NCBI RefSeq assembly: GCF_001854605.1
Contig: NZ_MKJU01000026.1
Location: 1-64,000 of the forward strand
From: Pseudoalteromonas amylolytica
GTDB lineage: Bacteria > Pseudomonadota > Gammaproteobacteria > Enterobacterales > Alteromonadaceae
Reading direction: 5' to 3'
Length of the DNA stretch: 64,000 nt
The notes beneath the pieces were generated by a model. It was not told where the DNA came from. It saw only the letters and a program-made list of their open reading frames with translations, and searched no databases. Shown piece after piece: positions 7,589 to 17,374 of the stretch; the first letter of the stretch is position 1; every line of letters starts with the position of its first letter. Made by a program: the position numbers and the translations under genes.

Positions 7589-8286
7589 TACTCAACGCTA
7601 GTTACCACGCGTACCGTTTTAATTTGCGGCGTATTACTATCTCTGTCACTAATGCTAAACTGCCCTTGGCGCGCCGACTTAATCTTACCAAGTTTAGAGT
7701 CGGAATCTTTCGCAAACTTAAGCGCCACTTCACGCGCTTTTTGAGTCGCCTCTTGTACCATGTGTGGTTTGATGTCATTCAATCCAGTAAACATATACTC
7801 TATACGATTTTGATAATCATCCTGAGTGATCGCAATACCTTGTTTGGCAAGCGTATTTAACTTGCCAAGTGCCTGTCTCACCTTATCAGGTTCATGACTA
7901 AAAACAGTGATGCCAGATTTGGCAATATAACGAAAGCCTCGTTCATTTTGCCCATATTCTTGCGCAAACTTATCTACGATTGAGGGCGTCGCTTGACTCA
8001 TTTCTTGCTCATCAAAACCATGTAAAGTTAGAAATGCGCGAATTGCTGTATTTTTCTCTTCGACTCTGGCCACCAAAGCCTCTAAGTTGTTATCAGCATC
8101 TTTATAAAATACAGGCCAGATCACGGTATCCGCCATCACTTCCTGCTCGGCTAGGCCCTTAACTTGTACGGTACGCTCCATCGCTTTGATATCTTGTAAA
8201 GACCCAGTAATGAGCCAAGTACTCAATACAATGCCAATAGCCAAGACACCTGCAGCACCCAAGTGTTTGCTTAATGCTTCTTTCAC
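7573..8286 (-). CDS. SIMPL-domain (DUF541, YggE-like) membrane-anchored protein
   Basis: 237 residues. An N-terminal hydrophobic helix (GAAGVLAIGIVLSTWLITGS) acts as signal anchor, followed by a SIMPL domain facing the periplasm: RTVQVKGLAEQEVMADTVIW, a variable middle, and KAREVALKFAKDSDSKLGKI with the C-terminal VVTSVEYYL strand. E. coli YggE has been linked to oxidative stress, but its biochemical activity is unknown. The start is a GTG (8286) with GGAG nine bases upstream. The tail overlaps the convergent binding-protein gene. Confidence 0.85.
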   Translation of the reverse strand: MKEALSKHLGAAGVLAIGIVLSTWLITGSLQDIKAMERTVQVKGLAEQEVMADTVIWPVFYKDADNNLEALVARVEEKNTAIRAFLTLHGFDEQEMSQATPSIVDKFAQEYGQNERGFRYIAKSGITVFSHEPDKVRQALGKLNTLAKQGIAITQDDYQNRIEYMFTGLNDIKPHMVQEATQKAREVALKFAKDSDSKLGKIKSARQGQFSISDRDSNTPQIKTVRVVTSVEYYLSD

Positions 8287-8494
8287 GGTTTGTTACTCCA
8301 ATAAATAGTTGTCAGATCAAAGTCAGGCAGAATATGTCTCGATCAATCGTCAAAAACTGATTACAGTGATAGCACAAATCATTGATTTCATCAGCCAAAT
8401 TGCTAATTTTAAATTCGGGACCTGAACGACCCATGTACCGGTACGATTTGGCCTACACAAATGTCGGTAGACGAGATTTAACACAGGAAGGTAA

Positions 8495-11164
8495 ATGAGC
8501 GTAAAACAAATAGGACAATTTTTTAATCCTCGCTCAGTGGCTGTGATTGGTGCTTCTAACACCAAAGGTCGCGCAGGCTACGTGGTGATGAGAAACCTGC
8601 TACAGGGCGGCTTTAATGGTCCCATCATGCCCGTTACGCCAAAACATAATGCCGTGCATGGTGTATTAGCTTATGCCAGCATTGCTACGTTACCACACCC
8701 CCCTGAACTTGCAGTCATATGCACCAACAAAAACACGTTAGAGCCGCTGATTGAACAACTTGGCAATATTGGCTGCTACAATGTAGTTATCATTGCAGCA
8801 GGTTTGAGTAACACGCAAAAAGTAGCCTTAAAAAACATCGCACATAAACATAATATTCAGTTGCTTGGTCCAAACTGTTTGGGGTTGCTTGTACCACATA
8901 TTGGTCTTAATGCCAGCTTCTCACACACCGTTGCCGAGCCAGGTAAATTGGCGTTTGTTTCACAATCGGCAGCGGTTTGCTCAACGATTTTGGACTGGGC
9001 CCAGAGTAAGCGAATTGGCTTTTCCTATTTTGTATCAGTAGGTGATTGCCTTGGCATTGATTTTGACGAGTTACTTGATTTCCTTGGTCGTGACGCAAAA
9101 ACCAAAGCCATTTTGTTGTACATAGACAATATTGATGATGTTAGGCGCTTCATTTCAGCCGCTAGAGCCGCAGCGTTTAGCAAGCCAGTCATTGTCATCA
9201 AAACAGGCAAAACTCACGCAGGAGCCGAGGCCGCATACATTCATACTGGTGGGAGAACCTCTGATGACTCAGTTTATGATGCGATGTTTCAACGTGCAGG
9301 TATGCTCAGAGTAAGTGACCTAAGAGAGCTGTTTGCTGCAACCCAAACACTTGCCTTACACCCTAAATTACTTCAGGTAGAGCAACTGACTATTTTAACC
9401 AATGGCGGTGGCCCTGGGATCATGGCGGTTGATACCCTACTACAACGCTCTGGTAAGTTAACGCAATTGGATGAGACGACTCGCGCAGCACTCAATGCCG
9501 TGATCCCACAATCGAATATGACCACAAACCCAATTGATTTGTTCGGTGACTCCTCGCCTATGCGCTACCAAAAAGCTTTGGAAATATTACTCAAAGCCCC
9601 TGAGGTAAAAAACTTACTGATCATTCACACCCCCTCAGCGCTAGCACCCAGCGAAGAGTACGCCAAAATCATTGCCAATACGTTGCAAACCATTCCTAAA
9701 ATGGCCCGCCCGTTTGTGATGACTAACTTTATGGGTGAGCGTGCGGCCTATGCAGCGCGAGATATTTGCGCCAACCATGGTATTGCGACCTATCGCACAC
9801 CCGAAGGCGCTGTGGGCGCTTTTATGCACCTGGTCAGTTATCGGCGCAATCAAAAACACCTAACACAAACGCCTGAATCTGGCAGTGGCAATAGCCAAAT
9901 TAACAGTAAAGCGGCGAGAAAAACCATTCAAATGCTGCTCAAAGAAGGACATTCTCAGCTCTCAACGCATTTGGCAAGCCAAGTGCTGAACCAATACAAC
10001 ATTGAGTGTATCGATACACGCGTGGCGATGACGCCAACAGAAGCGAAAGAGCAAGCCATTGAGCTTGGTTTTCCCGTCGCGCTTAAGCTGCTCAGCCCTT
10101 CTATTGCGTCCAAGTCGGAGGTGGGCGCAGTCGTACTTAATTTAAACGATAGTCACGAAGTTGAGCAAAGTGCTTTTGCTATGCTGTTGAGGATCAAACA
10201 GACCTACCCCGATGCAATTATCGACGGTTTTTCTTTGCAAAAAATGGCGCCAAGAGCCGGTGCACAAGAGCTACGTATCGCCGTTAAAACCGAGCCAAAC
10301 TTTGGCCCCGTTATCTTACTTGGTGAAGCCGGTACGGGTTTGGAGTTTTCGCAAGCAGCTGTGGCATTTCCCCCTCTGAATATGAATCTTGCCAAATATT
10401 TGATAGCAGCGGCTCATGACAAAGGCGTACTTAAGGAGCGAGCGCTTCCAGACAAGGTCGATAAGTATAGATTATGCGATTTACTTACGCGTATTTCACA
10501 GCTGATCATCGATCAGCCTGACATCGATAGTATTGAGTTAAACCCTATTTTGGCAAGCAATGGACAATTTTTAGTGCTGGATGCCAACGTCACGCTTGTT
10601 CCATACCAACCCAAGGTGGGTAAAAAACGGCTTGTAATAAGACCTTACCCAAAAGATCTGGTGAAAAATGTAACTTTGAAAAATGGTGAAACTGTCACCT
10701 TGAGGCCCATTAGACCAGAAGACGAACGCGCCCATCAGGAGTTTGATCAGTCGCTAACAAAAGAAGATAGATATCGACGCTTCTTTGGTGAACTTCCGCA
10801 ATTTAATCATGAGCAACTGGCTAAAATGACTCAGATAGATTACGACCGAGAAATGGCATTTATCGTTACTCAGCCCTATAAAAGCAGCTATAGGACACTT
10901 GGCGTATCACGCATCCTGATAGAACCTGATAATAGCAGCGCGGAATTTGCCGTCGTTGTGCGCTCTCAGTCCAAAGGGCTGGGGTTGGGTCGTATTCTTA
11001 TGAGCGCCATTATTGATTACGCTGCAAAACAAGGAATAAAAACACTCAATGGGATTACCCTACCAGAGAACAGCGGTATGATTGAGCTTTCGAGAAAACT
11101 CGGTTTCACCATCACCCGTGACTTTGAAGAAGGCACGGTCAACATGCAACTAGAACTAAATTAA
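8495..11164 (+). CDS. patZ: Protein lysine acetyltransferase PatZ/Pat (acyl-CoA-synthetase-like plus GNAT)
   Basis: 889 residues, collinear with E. coli PatZ (YfiQ/Pka). Order: CoA-binding Rossmann domain (FFNPRSVAVIGASNTKGRAG, about 10-130), succinyl-CoA-ligase-like domains (to about 460), an ATP-grasp part (about 480-715; FPVALKLLSPSIASKSEVGA) and a C-terminal GNAT domain (about 725-885; AEFAVVVRSQSKGLGLGRIL). In characterised enzymes the GNAT domain acetylates lysines such as that of acetyl-CoA synthetase. Here His250 (YIHTGG) stands where ADP-forming synthetases have their phosphorylated histidine, unlike E. coli PatZ as I recall it. GGAAGG precedes the ATG. An ion-channel gene follows after 2 bases. 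Confidence 0.93.
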   Translation: MSVKQIGQFFNPRSVAVIGASNTKGRAGYVVMRNLLQGGFNGPIMPVTPKHNAVHGVLAYASIATLPHPPELAVICTNKNTLEPLIEQLGNIGCYNVVIIAAGLSNTQKVALKNIAHKHNIQLLGPNCLGLLVPHIGLNASFSHTVAEPGKLAFVSQSAAVCSTILDWAQSKRIGFSYFVSVGDCLGIDFDELLDFLGRDAKTKAILLYIDNIDDVRRFISAARAAAFSKPVIVIKTGKTHAGAEAAYIHTGGRTSDDSVYDAMFQRAGMLRVSDLRELFAATQTLALHPKLLQVEQLTILTNGGGPGIMAVDTLLQRSGKLTQLDETTRAALNAVIPQSNMTTNPIDLFGDSSPMRYQKALEILLKAPEVKNLLIIHTPSALAPSEEYAKIIANTLQTIPKMARPFVMTNFMGERAAYAARDICANHGIATYRTPEGAVGAFMHLVSYRRNQKHLTQTPESGSGNSQINSKAARKTIQMLLKEGHSQLSTHLASQVLNQYNIECIDTRVAMTPTEAKEQAIELGFPVALKLLSPSIASKSEVGAVVLNLNDSHEVEQSAFAMLLRIKQTYPDAIIDGFSLQKMAPRAGAQELRIAVKTEPNFGPVILLGEAGTGLEFSQAAVAFPPLNMNLAKYLIAAAHDKGVLKERALPDKVDKYRLCDLLTRISQLIIDQPDIDSIELNPILASNGQFLVLDANVTLVPYQPKVGKKRLVIRPYPKDLVKNVTLKNGETVTLRPIRPEDERAHQEFDQSLTKEDRYRRFFGELPQFNHEQLAKMTQIDYDREMAFIVTQPYKSSYRTLGVSRILIEPDNSSAEFAVVVRSQSKGLGLGRILMSAIIDYAAKQGIKTLNGITLPENSGMIELSRKLGFTITRDFEEGTVNMQLELN

Positions 11165-11166
11165 TT

Positions 11167-12114
11167 ATGCTATCTACTTATCGTGAAAAAACGGCTGCAC
11201 TATTGGAAGGCAGTGGCCACTACTACAAGGCTGGACGCTATCTGGACATCTTTTTAATTACCTTGATCATGGTTAACGTCATAGCCATTGTGCTTGAGTC
11301 AGTGCCCAGTTTAGCTAAGCAATATCAAGATTTTTTTCATGAGTTGGAGCTGGTCTCAGTGGCGATATTCTCCGTTGAATATTTGCTTCGCCTGTGGTGC
11401 AGTGTGGACAAAATAGAGTACAAAAACCTCTCGTGTAGTAATGTAAAAAAGCGTCTTAAATACCTCTTTTCTCCTCTGGCCATCATAGATTTACTCGCTA
11501 TTTTACCCACTCTGCTGATGATGTTTATCACCTTTGACTTGCGCTTCCTCAGAGTGATTAGGTTACTTCGTATCTTTAAACTCACTCGTTACTCTCGAGC
11601 AATGCAGTTGTTACTTGCAGCGTTCAAAGAGGAAGGCAGTAGCTTGTTAGCCGCATTCTTTATTATGTCAGTGGTGTTGATCATGGCGTCATGTGGCATT
11701 TACTTGCTTGAACATGATATACAACCCGACAAATTTGGTTCAATTCCACAGTCTATGTGGTGGGCAATGGCCACCTTAACAACCGTCGGCTATGGTGATG
11801 TGGTGCCTGTAACCGCAGCAGGAAGATTTTTCGGGGGCGTGATCACTTTGCTCAGCATGGGTATGGTCGCAATCCCTACAGGTTTATTGGCCTCTAGTTT
11901 TGCCGACCAATTGAGAAAACGCCGAGACGCATTTAATGAGGCGGTGTTGCACAGTCTGATTGACGGTGAGATTGACCCCAGTGAAAAAGAGCATCTTGAA
12001 ATGTTGCGTATAGAGCTGGGATTAAGCCATGCCGAAGCCAATCAGGCCATAAAAGTTATGACCTCTCAACGTGTACATGCTCTGTATTGCAAGCACTGCG
12101 GTAATAAACTGTGA
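11167..12114 (+). CDS. Voltage-gated-type potassium channel
   Basis: 315-residue inner-membrane channel with six transmembrane segments. S1 is about 28-45, the charged S4-like helix is RFLRVIRLLRIFKLTRYSR (126-144), and the pore loop has the K+ filter TVGYGD at 206-211, followed by S6 (VITLLSMGMVAIPTGLLA). The cytoplasmic tail carries an acidic helical segment (DGEIDPSEKEHLEMLRIELG) and ends in a single C-x2-C pair (Cys308, Cys311) resembling half a zinc ribbon. It begins 2 bases after patZ, so it is very probably co-transcribed with it. The physiological link between the two is not obvious. Confidence 0.9.
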   Translation: MLSTYREKTAALLEGSGHYYKAGRYLDIFLITLIMVNVIAIVLESVPSLAKQYQDFFHELELVSVAIFSVEYLLRLWCSVDKIEYKNLSCSNVKKRLKYLFSPLAIIDLLAILPTLLMMFITFDLRFLRVIRLLRIFKLTRYSRAMQLLLAAFKEEGSSLLAAFFIMSVVLIMASCGIYLLEHDIQPDKFGSIPQSMWWAMATLTTVGYGDVVPVTAAGRFFGGVITLLSMGMVAIPTGLLASSFADQLRKRRDAFNEAVLHSLIDGEIDPSEKEHLEMLRIELGLSHAEANQAIKVMTSQRVHALYCKHCGNKL

Positions 12115-12174
12115 CGGTTAAGCAGCTATAACAGCTCGTTGGTGCAAGTGTGTCTGTACCTTGCAGCAACGAAG

Positions 12175-15100
12175 TTAAAATACGGGCTGCCAAGTTCTCT
12201 CTAGCAATGCAGCAACTTGTTCACCGGATTGAACATCGCAAAATAGCGGCCCTTGGAAATGGTCACACCCCAACATTCTCAAAAAACGCAATTGTTCCTT
12301 GGTTGATATACCGTCGGCGATACATTGCATTCCCAAACTGTGGGCCAGCGATAAACTGGCGTGAATAATCACTTCATGCTCGTTATCAATACCAATATCA
12401 CTGACAAAACTATGATCGATTTTTAGCACATCTACTGGGAACTGCTTAAGGTAGGTTAATGACGCATAGCCCGTACCAAAGTCATCCATAAACAATCTAC
12501 AGCCTAGTGCTTTAAGTTGGTGCATCACATCAATAACATGACTGATATCACTCATCATTACAGACTCTGTGATTTCAAATGCAATAAACCTTCCTTGCAC
12601 ATTGGTACGCCCAAGAATAACTTTGATCTGTTCAAGCAACTGAGTACTTTGAAAGTCCTGCGCCGACAAGTTGAGTGAGATATATAATTCTGAATTATGT
12701 ATATGCCACTGCTTTAGCTCAAAAAGTGCACGCTCAAGGGTTTGTAGCATAATAAAGGTCGACAGACCCGTTTGTGCGACACTCGCTATCACACCTTCGC
12801 CTTCACAGCCCATAATTTTTGGCCAATCCACGGTGACTTCGAAGCCGTCGATGGTTTTGCTTGTACCATTAATTATCGGCTGATACAGATTAGAGAACTC
12901 ACCATTGTCTAAAGCTTGGCGCAGGTCTTTCTCTAGCACGAATGTGCGCTGTACCTGTTGATTCATTTCCTGTTTAAAAAAGTACACACCTGCGCCATTT
13001 TGTTGTAACGCGTGGCTGAGCGCCAACTTGGCGTTTTGGCACAAGGCAAATGCTTCATTGCCATCTTCGGGCCCACAAGCCACCCCTATACATACATCCA
13101 GTGACAGCTCATATCCCGAGATATTAATCGGCTTTTCAAAACGCTGGATTAGATCACTTATACATCGTGTCGCTTCGGAAATTTCTCTGACTTGCTCTAG
13201 CAGAACATAAAACTCCTGACTCGCTTCAACACCTATGCTGTCTTGCTCTCTAAAGCATTGGCGCAACATGCTCACTAAATGACGCATAACATTGGCGTAT
13301 TGCTCTGCAGGAAGTGATTCCTGATAACGCTTGAGACGTCTAAAACGCAATGCAAGTATGACTATAGGGCTTTGTTGTTGCATCTGTGACAAAGCGTGTT
13401 GCACCCTATCGATAAACAACACTTTATTTGGCAGCTGTGTGACCACATCATAGTTTGCCAACTGATACAGCTCTTGCTCTGTGCGCTTTTGTGACGAAAT
13501 ATCGGTCATCACGACAACATAGTTTGCAAGTTCACCATGAGCATCAGCTACAGCACTCACCTTTATCAGCACATAACATACCTCACCACCTGGCTGGGTC
13601 AGCTGCTCTTCTGAACTGTAGTGCTCGCCTGGTTTAAGCTGAATCATCGCGCGTAAGTAACGCATCCTCACCTGTCTACTCAAACCTAGGCTTAGTTTGG
13701 TACTTGAGTCAGGCTCTGCTTCAATATCAAACGCCTGTTGTAGCGCGGTATTACACGCTTGAATCCGTAAGTTTCTATCAAGAATGAATACCCAATCTCG
13801 TGTTTGTTCAAACGCGGCACCAAACAAGCGTGCCCGCTCTTCAAAAATTCTCTCTCTTGTTAAATTGGTATAGGTGCCGGTCACACGCTCTGGTACACCA
13901 TCTTGCCAAGCCATCACCTTGCCGTAATCTTTGTACCACCGCCAGTGGCCTTGTTTATGTGCTAAGCGATAGGTGCAATTGAAAGTCCCTTTGTTGGTTG
14001 AAACAAATTCCAGCCATTCAATTCGAAACAGCGCTCTATCATTAGGGTGCACAATATTAAGGTACTCATCTAATGTTACGTTATCGTGTGGGTATTCAAG
14101 CTCCGTGGTCAACCTTGGTTGGTAAATTAAGTGGTTATCAAGTTGCCAATCCCACACACCGGAACCACTACTTTCCAACGCCAATTTAAGTCTCGCCTCA
14201 CTGTTTTGAGTTTCTTTGTGAGCCGCGATGATCATCTGCTCGACTTTGTTCTTGCGATACATCCATAAACTAAAGGAACACAGAGCAAATAAAATGTAGG
14301 CAGCCAAAGCATATGGCGAGCGCCACATCGGATAACGCACTTTAATATTGAGCTTTGCAGGCTCAGTGTAGTCCCCCGTGTAAGGGTCTTTAGCCCATAC
14401 TTTCAGCTGATAGTTGCCAGGGTTGAGCTTAGGAAATACAACACGATTATTGCTACGCGTCAGGGTCTTTTGACCACCTGATATCTGATATTCGTATACC
14501 ACTCTATCTTGATAATTAAATACCATCGCAGAGAACGCAACTTCCAAACCTATGTCATCATGATTGAGCACCAATTCATCAATCGCTTTGAGACCATTTT
14601 GCTGTAACTTTCTCGACATCAGTTCCACAGAAGTGATATTCACCCGAGACAATAACGGCTTTTTTGGCCGCACAACAGCAGGGTCAAACCAAGTAAACCC
14701 TTTTAAAGAGCCGTAGACGATTCTGCCATCTTTGAGTTGCTCTGACGCATTCCAGTTAAACTCATTGGTATATAGCCCATCATCAGTTGCAAATTGTTGC
14801 ATATGAAGGTTGTCAGGGTCCAAGCGCCATATGCCTTTGTGCGACGACATCCAAATAACACCCACGCTATCTTGGCGCATTTCATACATGGGGGTATCAA
14901 GCTTTAGCTTTCTTAAATCTATGGTGTGTGCAACTTCGTAATCGTCGAGCGTCAACCCGATTAAGCCCATATTGGACATAGCCAGCCACAAAATATTGTT
15001 CTTATCTATGGTGTAGGTGAGTAAGTTGTCAGGTGAGTGCTCATTGGCATTCGGTGTTGCGTAGATTTTTGATAATGCCTGAGTTTGTGGAACATATCGA

Positions 15101-16671
15101 TACAATACACCGCCATAGAAAAATAACGGCTGATCCGGCTTATCCGACAATGGCATTCGAAATCCAAATGACAAGAACGGGTCTTTATCTTGCAAATCAC
15201 CATGGAGTTTTGTAATCACTTTTTGCTCAATACTGTAATGGAAAAACCCCCTCTCAGGGTGGACCAAATACATATTGCCATCGGGCAGCAAAGTCACACC
15301 GAAAACATAGTCTTCCATTATGGTTTGGTGTTCGTTATTAATCACTTCTGGGCGACGGATTTCTTGACTTGTCGGATTGAAGATAAACAAGCCCCGATGT
15401 GTGATAAGCCAAAACTCGTCTTGATACAAATGAATTTGTAGCACAGAAAACTCAGGCATGACAGCTTCACCAAGGTAACCTTTAAGATAATTTTTGGTTT
15501 TACCTGTTTGTGGATCATACTCCGTCAAACCGTCATGTGTAGCAGCCCAGATGTTTCCGTTATACGCCTGTAGATCCCACACGTTGCTATGTGAAAACCC
15601 TTCGCCTTGAACGGTTAATGCATTGATATTGACAAATGCTTCGTTCTTTTTCGGCAAATACATTGCCCCGTCCATTTTGGTAGCGACCCATAGTGAACCT
15701 AGTTGGTCCTCAACAAAATCAATAATACTGGTATCAGTTAGGCTATAAGCACTTTGTGCAATGCGCTGATCACGACTTAGCTTTTTCGTATCCTTATCAA
15801 AAAACATTAACCCTTTGTCGGTGCCAAGCGTAATGGTGTCTGGCTTAACTGATATTTTCCAGATATTAAAGTCATTGAGCAGGGTTTCATATTGCCAACG
15901 GTTATCTTGATACTCGAACATATCGTCCAGTTGGCTGATATCCACCTGATATAGACCTTGTACAGCGCCTACTAACAAAGTTTCAGAATCAAGTAGAGCC
16001 AACGATTTAGTGTAAGTTTGGAACTCGTGCTGCGGCGAGGCTATATGCTCAATTGCCAGTAATTTTTGCTTGCTAATATGATATGCAAAGGCCCCTTTTG
16101 AACTGGCGATAAACAGGTAGTCTCCGACTGTCATTAAGTCACGAACAAAGCCACTTTCTTTGTCTATAGGCAGTTGAATTTGTACTGTGATCTCACCACT
16201 TTTTGCATTCAACACCGATACGTTATCACCACGAGCTAACCAAAGCTCATCTTCGCTTTTTGACAACATATCATTGACCCCAAACTGCACAAACTCTTGT
16301 TCATTTCTAGGGCCATTCATATATTTACGAAATGCATCTTTTTCTGGGTCGTAGGAATAAAGTCCTGAGGCTCTGGACGTGATCCAGATGATACCTTGCG
16401 GGTCTTGATAGATTCTATCTATGATGGCTTCGTCTAAAACTCCTGCTGGCCCTTTAACCTTGAGCACTTGATAACCATCATAACGATTTAATCCCCCTTC
16501 CGTTGACAACCACAAAAAGCCTTTATTATCAAACATCAATGTATTGACATAGCTTTGTGACAAGCCCTCAGCCGGTGATAAACGTTTCACTTGCGACGCT
16601 TGAGCTAAATTGGCAAAACAAAGCAAAACGACAGAGAAAATTACAATTAGGGGCTGAAAGAAGTTTGGCAT
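12175..16671 (-). CDS. Giant sensor: beta-propeller, Y_Y_Y, PAS-PAS, degenerate GGDEF-EAL
   Basis: 1498 residues. Signal peptide (to about 25); a periplasmic two-component-regulator-type propeller with repeated G-LWLST-GGLNRYDG blades (about 30-690); a Y_Y_Y domain (about 700-780); one membrane helix (about 785-803); PAS domains near 824-945 and 944-1065; GGDEF (about 1070-1230) and EAL (about 1265-1490). The GGDEF signature is replaced by SQEFY (about 1152) and the EAL motif by EVT (about 1275). Other EAL elements remain (ITESVM, DDFGTGYASL, LKIDHSF). Cyclase activity is unlikely and phosphodiesterase activity is doubtful, so it may be a c-di-GMP-binding or protein-interaction receptor driven by an extracellular ligand. 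Confidence 0.9.
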   Translation of the reverse strand: MPNFFQPLIVIFSVVLLCFANLAQASQVKRLSPAEGLSQSYVNTLMFDNKGFLWLSTEGGLNRYDGYQVLKVKGPAGVLDEAIIDRIYQDPQGIIWITSRASGLYSYDPEKDAFRKYMNGPRNEQEFVQFGVNDMLSKSEDELWLARGDNVSVLNAKSGEITVQIQLPIDKESGFVRDLMTVGDYLFIASSKGAFAYHISKQKLLAIEHIASPQHEFQTYTKSLALLDSETLLVGAVQGLYQVDISQLDDMFEYQDNRWQYETLLNDFNIWKISVKPDTITLGTDKGLMFFDKDTKKLSRDQRIAQSAYSLTDTSIIDFVEDQLGSLWVATKMDGAMYLPKKNEAFVNINALTVQGEGFSHSNVWDLQAYNGNIWAATHDGLTEYDPQTGKTKNYLKGYLGEAVMPEFSVLQIHLYQDEFWLITHRGLFIFNPTSQEIRRPEVINNEHQTIMEDYVFGVTLLPDGNMYLVHPERGFFHYSIEQKVITKLHGDLQDKDPFLSFGFRMPLSDKPDQPLFFYGGVLYRYVPQTQALSKIYATPNANEHSPDNLLTYTIDKNNILWLAMSNMGLIGLTLDDYEVAHTIDLRKLKLDTPMYEMRQDSVGVIWMSSHKGIWRLDPDNLHMQQFATDDGLYTNEFNWNASEQLKDGRIVYGSLKGFTWFDPAVVRPKKPLLSRVNITSVELMSRKLQQNGLKAIDELVLNHDDIGLEVAFSAMVFNYQDRVVYEYQISGGQKTLTRSNNRVVFPKLNPGNYQLKVWAKDPYTGDYTEPAKLNIKVRYPMWRSPYALAAYILFALCSFSLWMYRKNKVEQMIIAAHKETQNSEARLKLALESSGSGVWDWQLDNHLIYQPRLTTELEYPHDNVTLDEYLNIVHPNDRALFRIEWLEFVSTNKGTFNCTYRLAHKQGHWRWYKDYGKVMAWQDGVPERVTGTYTNLTRERIFEERARLFGAAFEQTRDWVFILDRNLRIQACNTALQQAFDIEAEPDSSTKLSLGLSRQVRMRYLRAMIQLKPGEHYSSEEQLTQPGGEVCYVLIKVSAVADAHGELANYVVVMTDISSQKRTEQELYQLANYDVVTQLPNKVLFIDRVQHALSQMQQQSPIVILALRFRRLKRYQESLPAEQYANVMRHLVSMLRQCFREQDSIGVEASQEFYVLLEQVREISEATRCISDLIQRFEKPINISGYELSLDVCIGVACGPEDGNEAFALCQNAKLALSHALQQNGAGVYFFKQEMNQQVQRTFVLEKDLRQALDNGEFSNLYQPIINGTSKTIDGFEVTVDWPKIMGCEGEGVIASVAQTGLSTFIMLQTLERALFELKQWHIHNSELYISLNLSAQDFQSTQLLEQIKVILGRTNVQGRFIAFEITESVMMSDISHVIDVMHQLKALGCRLFMDDFGTGYASLTYLKQFPVDVLKIDHSFVSDIGIDNEHEVIIHASLSLAHSLGMQCIADGISTKEQLRFLRMLGCDHFQGPLFCDVQSGEQVAALLERTWQPVF

Positions 16672-16692
16672 AGGAGCGATAAGATTACATTA

Positions 16693-17091
16693 TTAGGACA
16701 AACACATTGCCACAATATCACGCTTTTGCGCAACATAACTGTTAAAATACGGTTGCAATTTCAAGGGTAAATTACAGTTTGAAAACCCTAACCGCTGATA
16801 AAAATCACATAAATGACGATAGGCAAAGGTGTAGAGTGTATTACTTTGATACGCAATCACTTGCGTGAGTAAGGCGCGAGCCACCCCTTGATTGCGAAAG
16901 TCTTCGGCAACAAGCACCGAGGATAAAAACAACTCCCCCTCTTTATCTTGCACACGGCATGCCGCTATGATGTCGGGCGCTTTAACAACCCAATTCTGAT
17001 CATGCTTGGTTGCTCTACCACGCCCCTTGTGCTGTTGATAAAACTTGTTAATCAAAGGTGTTGCAACTGGCTCAAGTAAAGAAATGTGCAT
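16693..17091 (-). CDS. GNAT-family N-acetyltransferase
   Basis: About 132 residues with a compact GNAT fold. LFLSSVLVAEDFRNQGVARALL is the beta4-alpha3 acetyl-CoA pyrophosphate loop (R/Q-x2-G-x-A type). It is followed by YTFAYRHLCDFYQRLGFSN, the typical tail. The substrate is unknown. I use the ATG at 17091, which directly follows the stop of the upstream small gene (TAATATG), suggesting translational coupling; an in-frame ATG at 17103 is the alternative. It lies in a minus-strand cluster with the DUF3283-like gene. Confidence 0.82.
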   Translation of the reverse strand: MHISLLEPVATPLINKFYQQHKGRGRATKHDQNWVVKAPDIIAACRVQDKEGELFLSSVLVAEDFRNQGVARALLTQVIAYQSNTLYTFAYRHLCDFYQRLGFSNCNLPLKLQPYFNSYVAQKRDIVAMCLS

Positions 17092-17092
17092 A

Positions 17093-17299
17093 TTAACCAG
17101 CAAGCATGATGCTCAAGTAATATTCAAACCGTTGTTTGAGTGTTGCTTGCTCCGATATTGGACGGCTATTGATTGCTTCATATACCGCTTCACGGGTGTT
17201 TTTACCACGCTTGATTTGGTATGCCCAAAACGAGGCTTCATAGTCCAGCTGGATTTGATATTTTTCTTGTCTAGGCAAATTGCAAAGGTTGTAGCTCAT
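17093..17299 (-). CDS. Small conserved protein, DUF3283-like
   Basis: 68 residues, starting MSYNLCNLPRQEKYQIQLDY and continuing as a mostly helical acidic/basic protein (YQIKRGKNTREAVYEAINSR). The start and length resemble the gammaproteobacterial DUF3283 family, whose function is unknown; this assignment is from memory and tentative. A longer TTG-initiated version would add five residues. Its stop overlaps the start region of the GNAT gene, pointing to a two-gene unit. Confidence 0.65.
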   Translation of the reverse strand: MSYNLCNLPRQEKYQIQLDYEASFWAYQIKRGKNTREAVYEAINSRPISEQATLKQRFEYYLSIMLAG

Positions 17300-17374
17300 A
17301 ACTATCACAATCAAAGTTTAAATTTAGGTGGAGTATATCATAGGTTTTCCCCGCTCATCTGCTTTGGGAAGCGA

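Noticed and set aside
12175..16671. Treating the giant sensor as an active diguanylate cyclase or phosphodiesterase
   Set aside because: Both signature motifs are altered (SQEFY, EVT), so I did not assign an enzymatic role.
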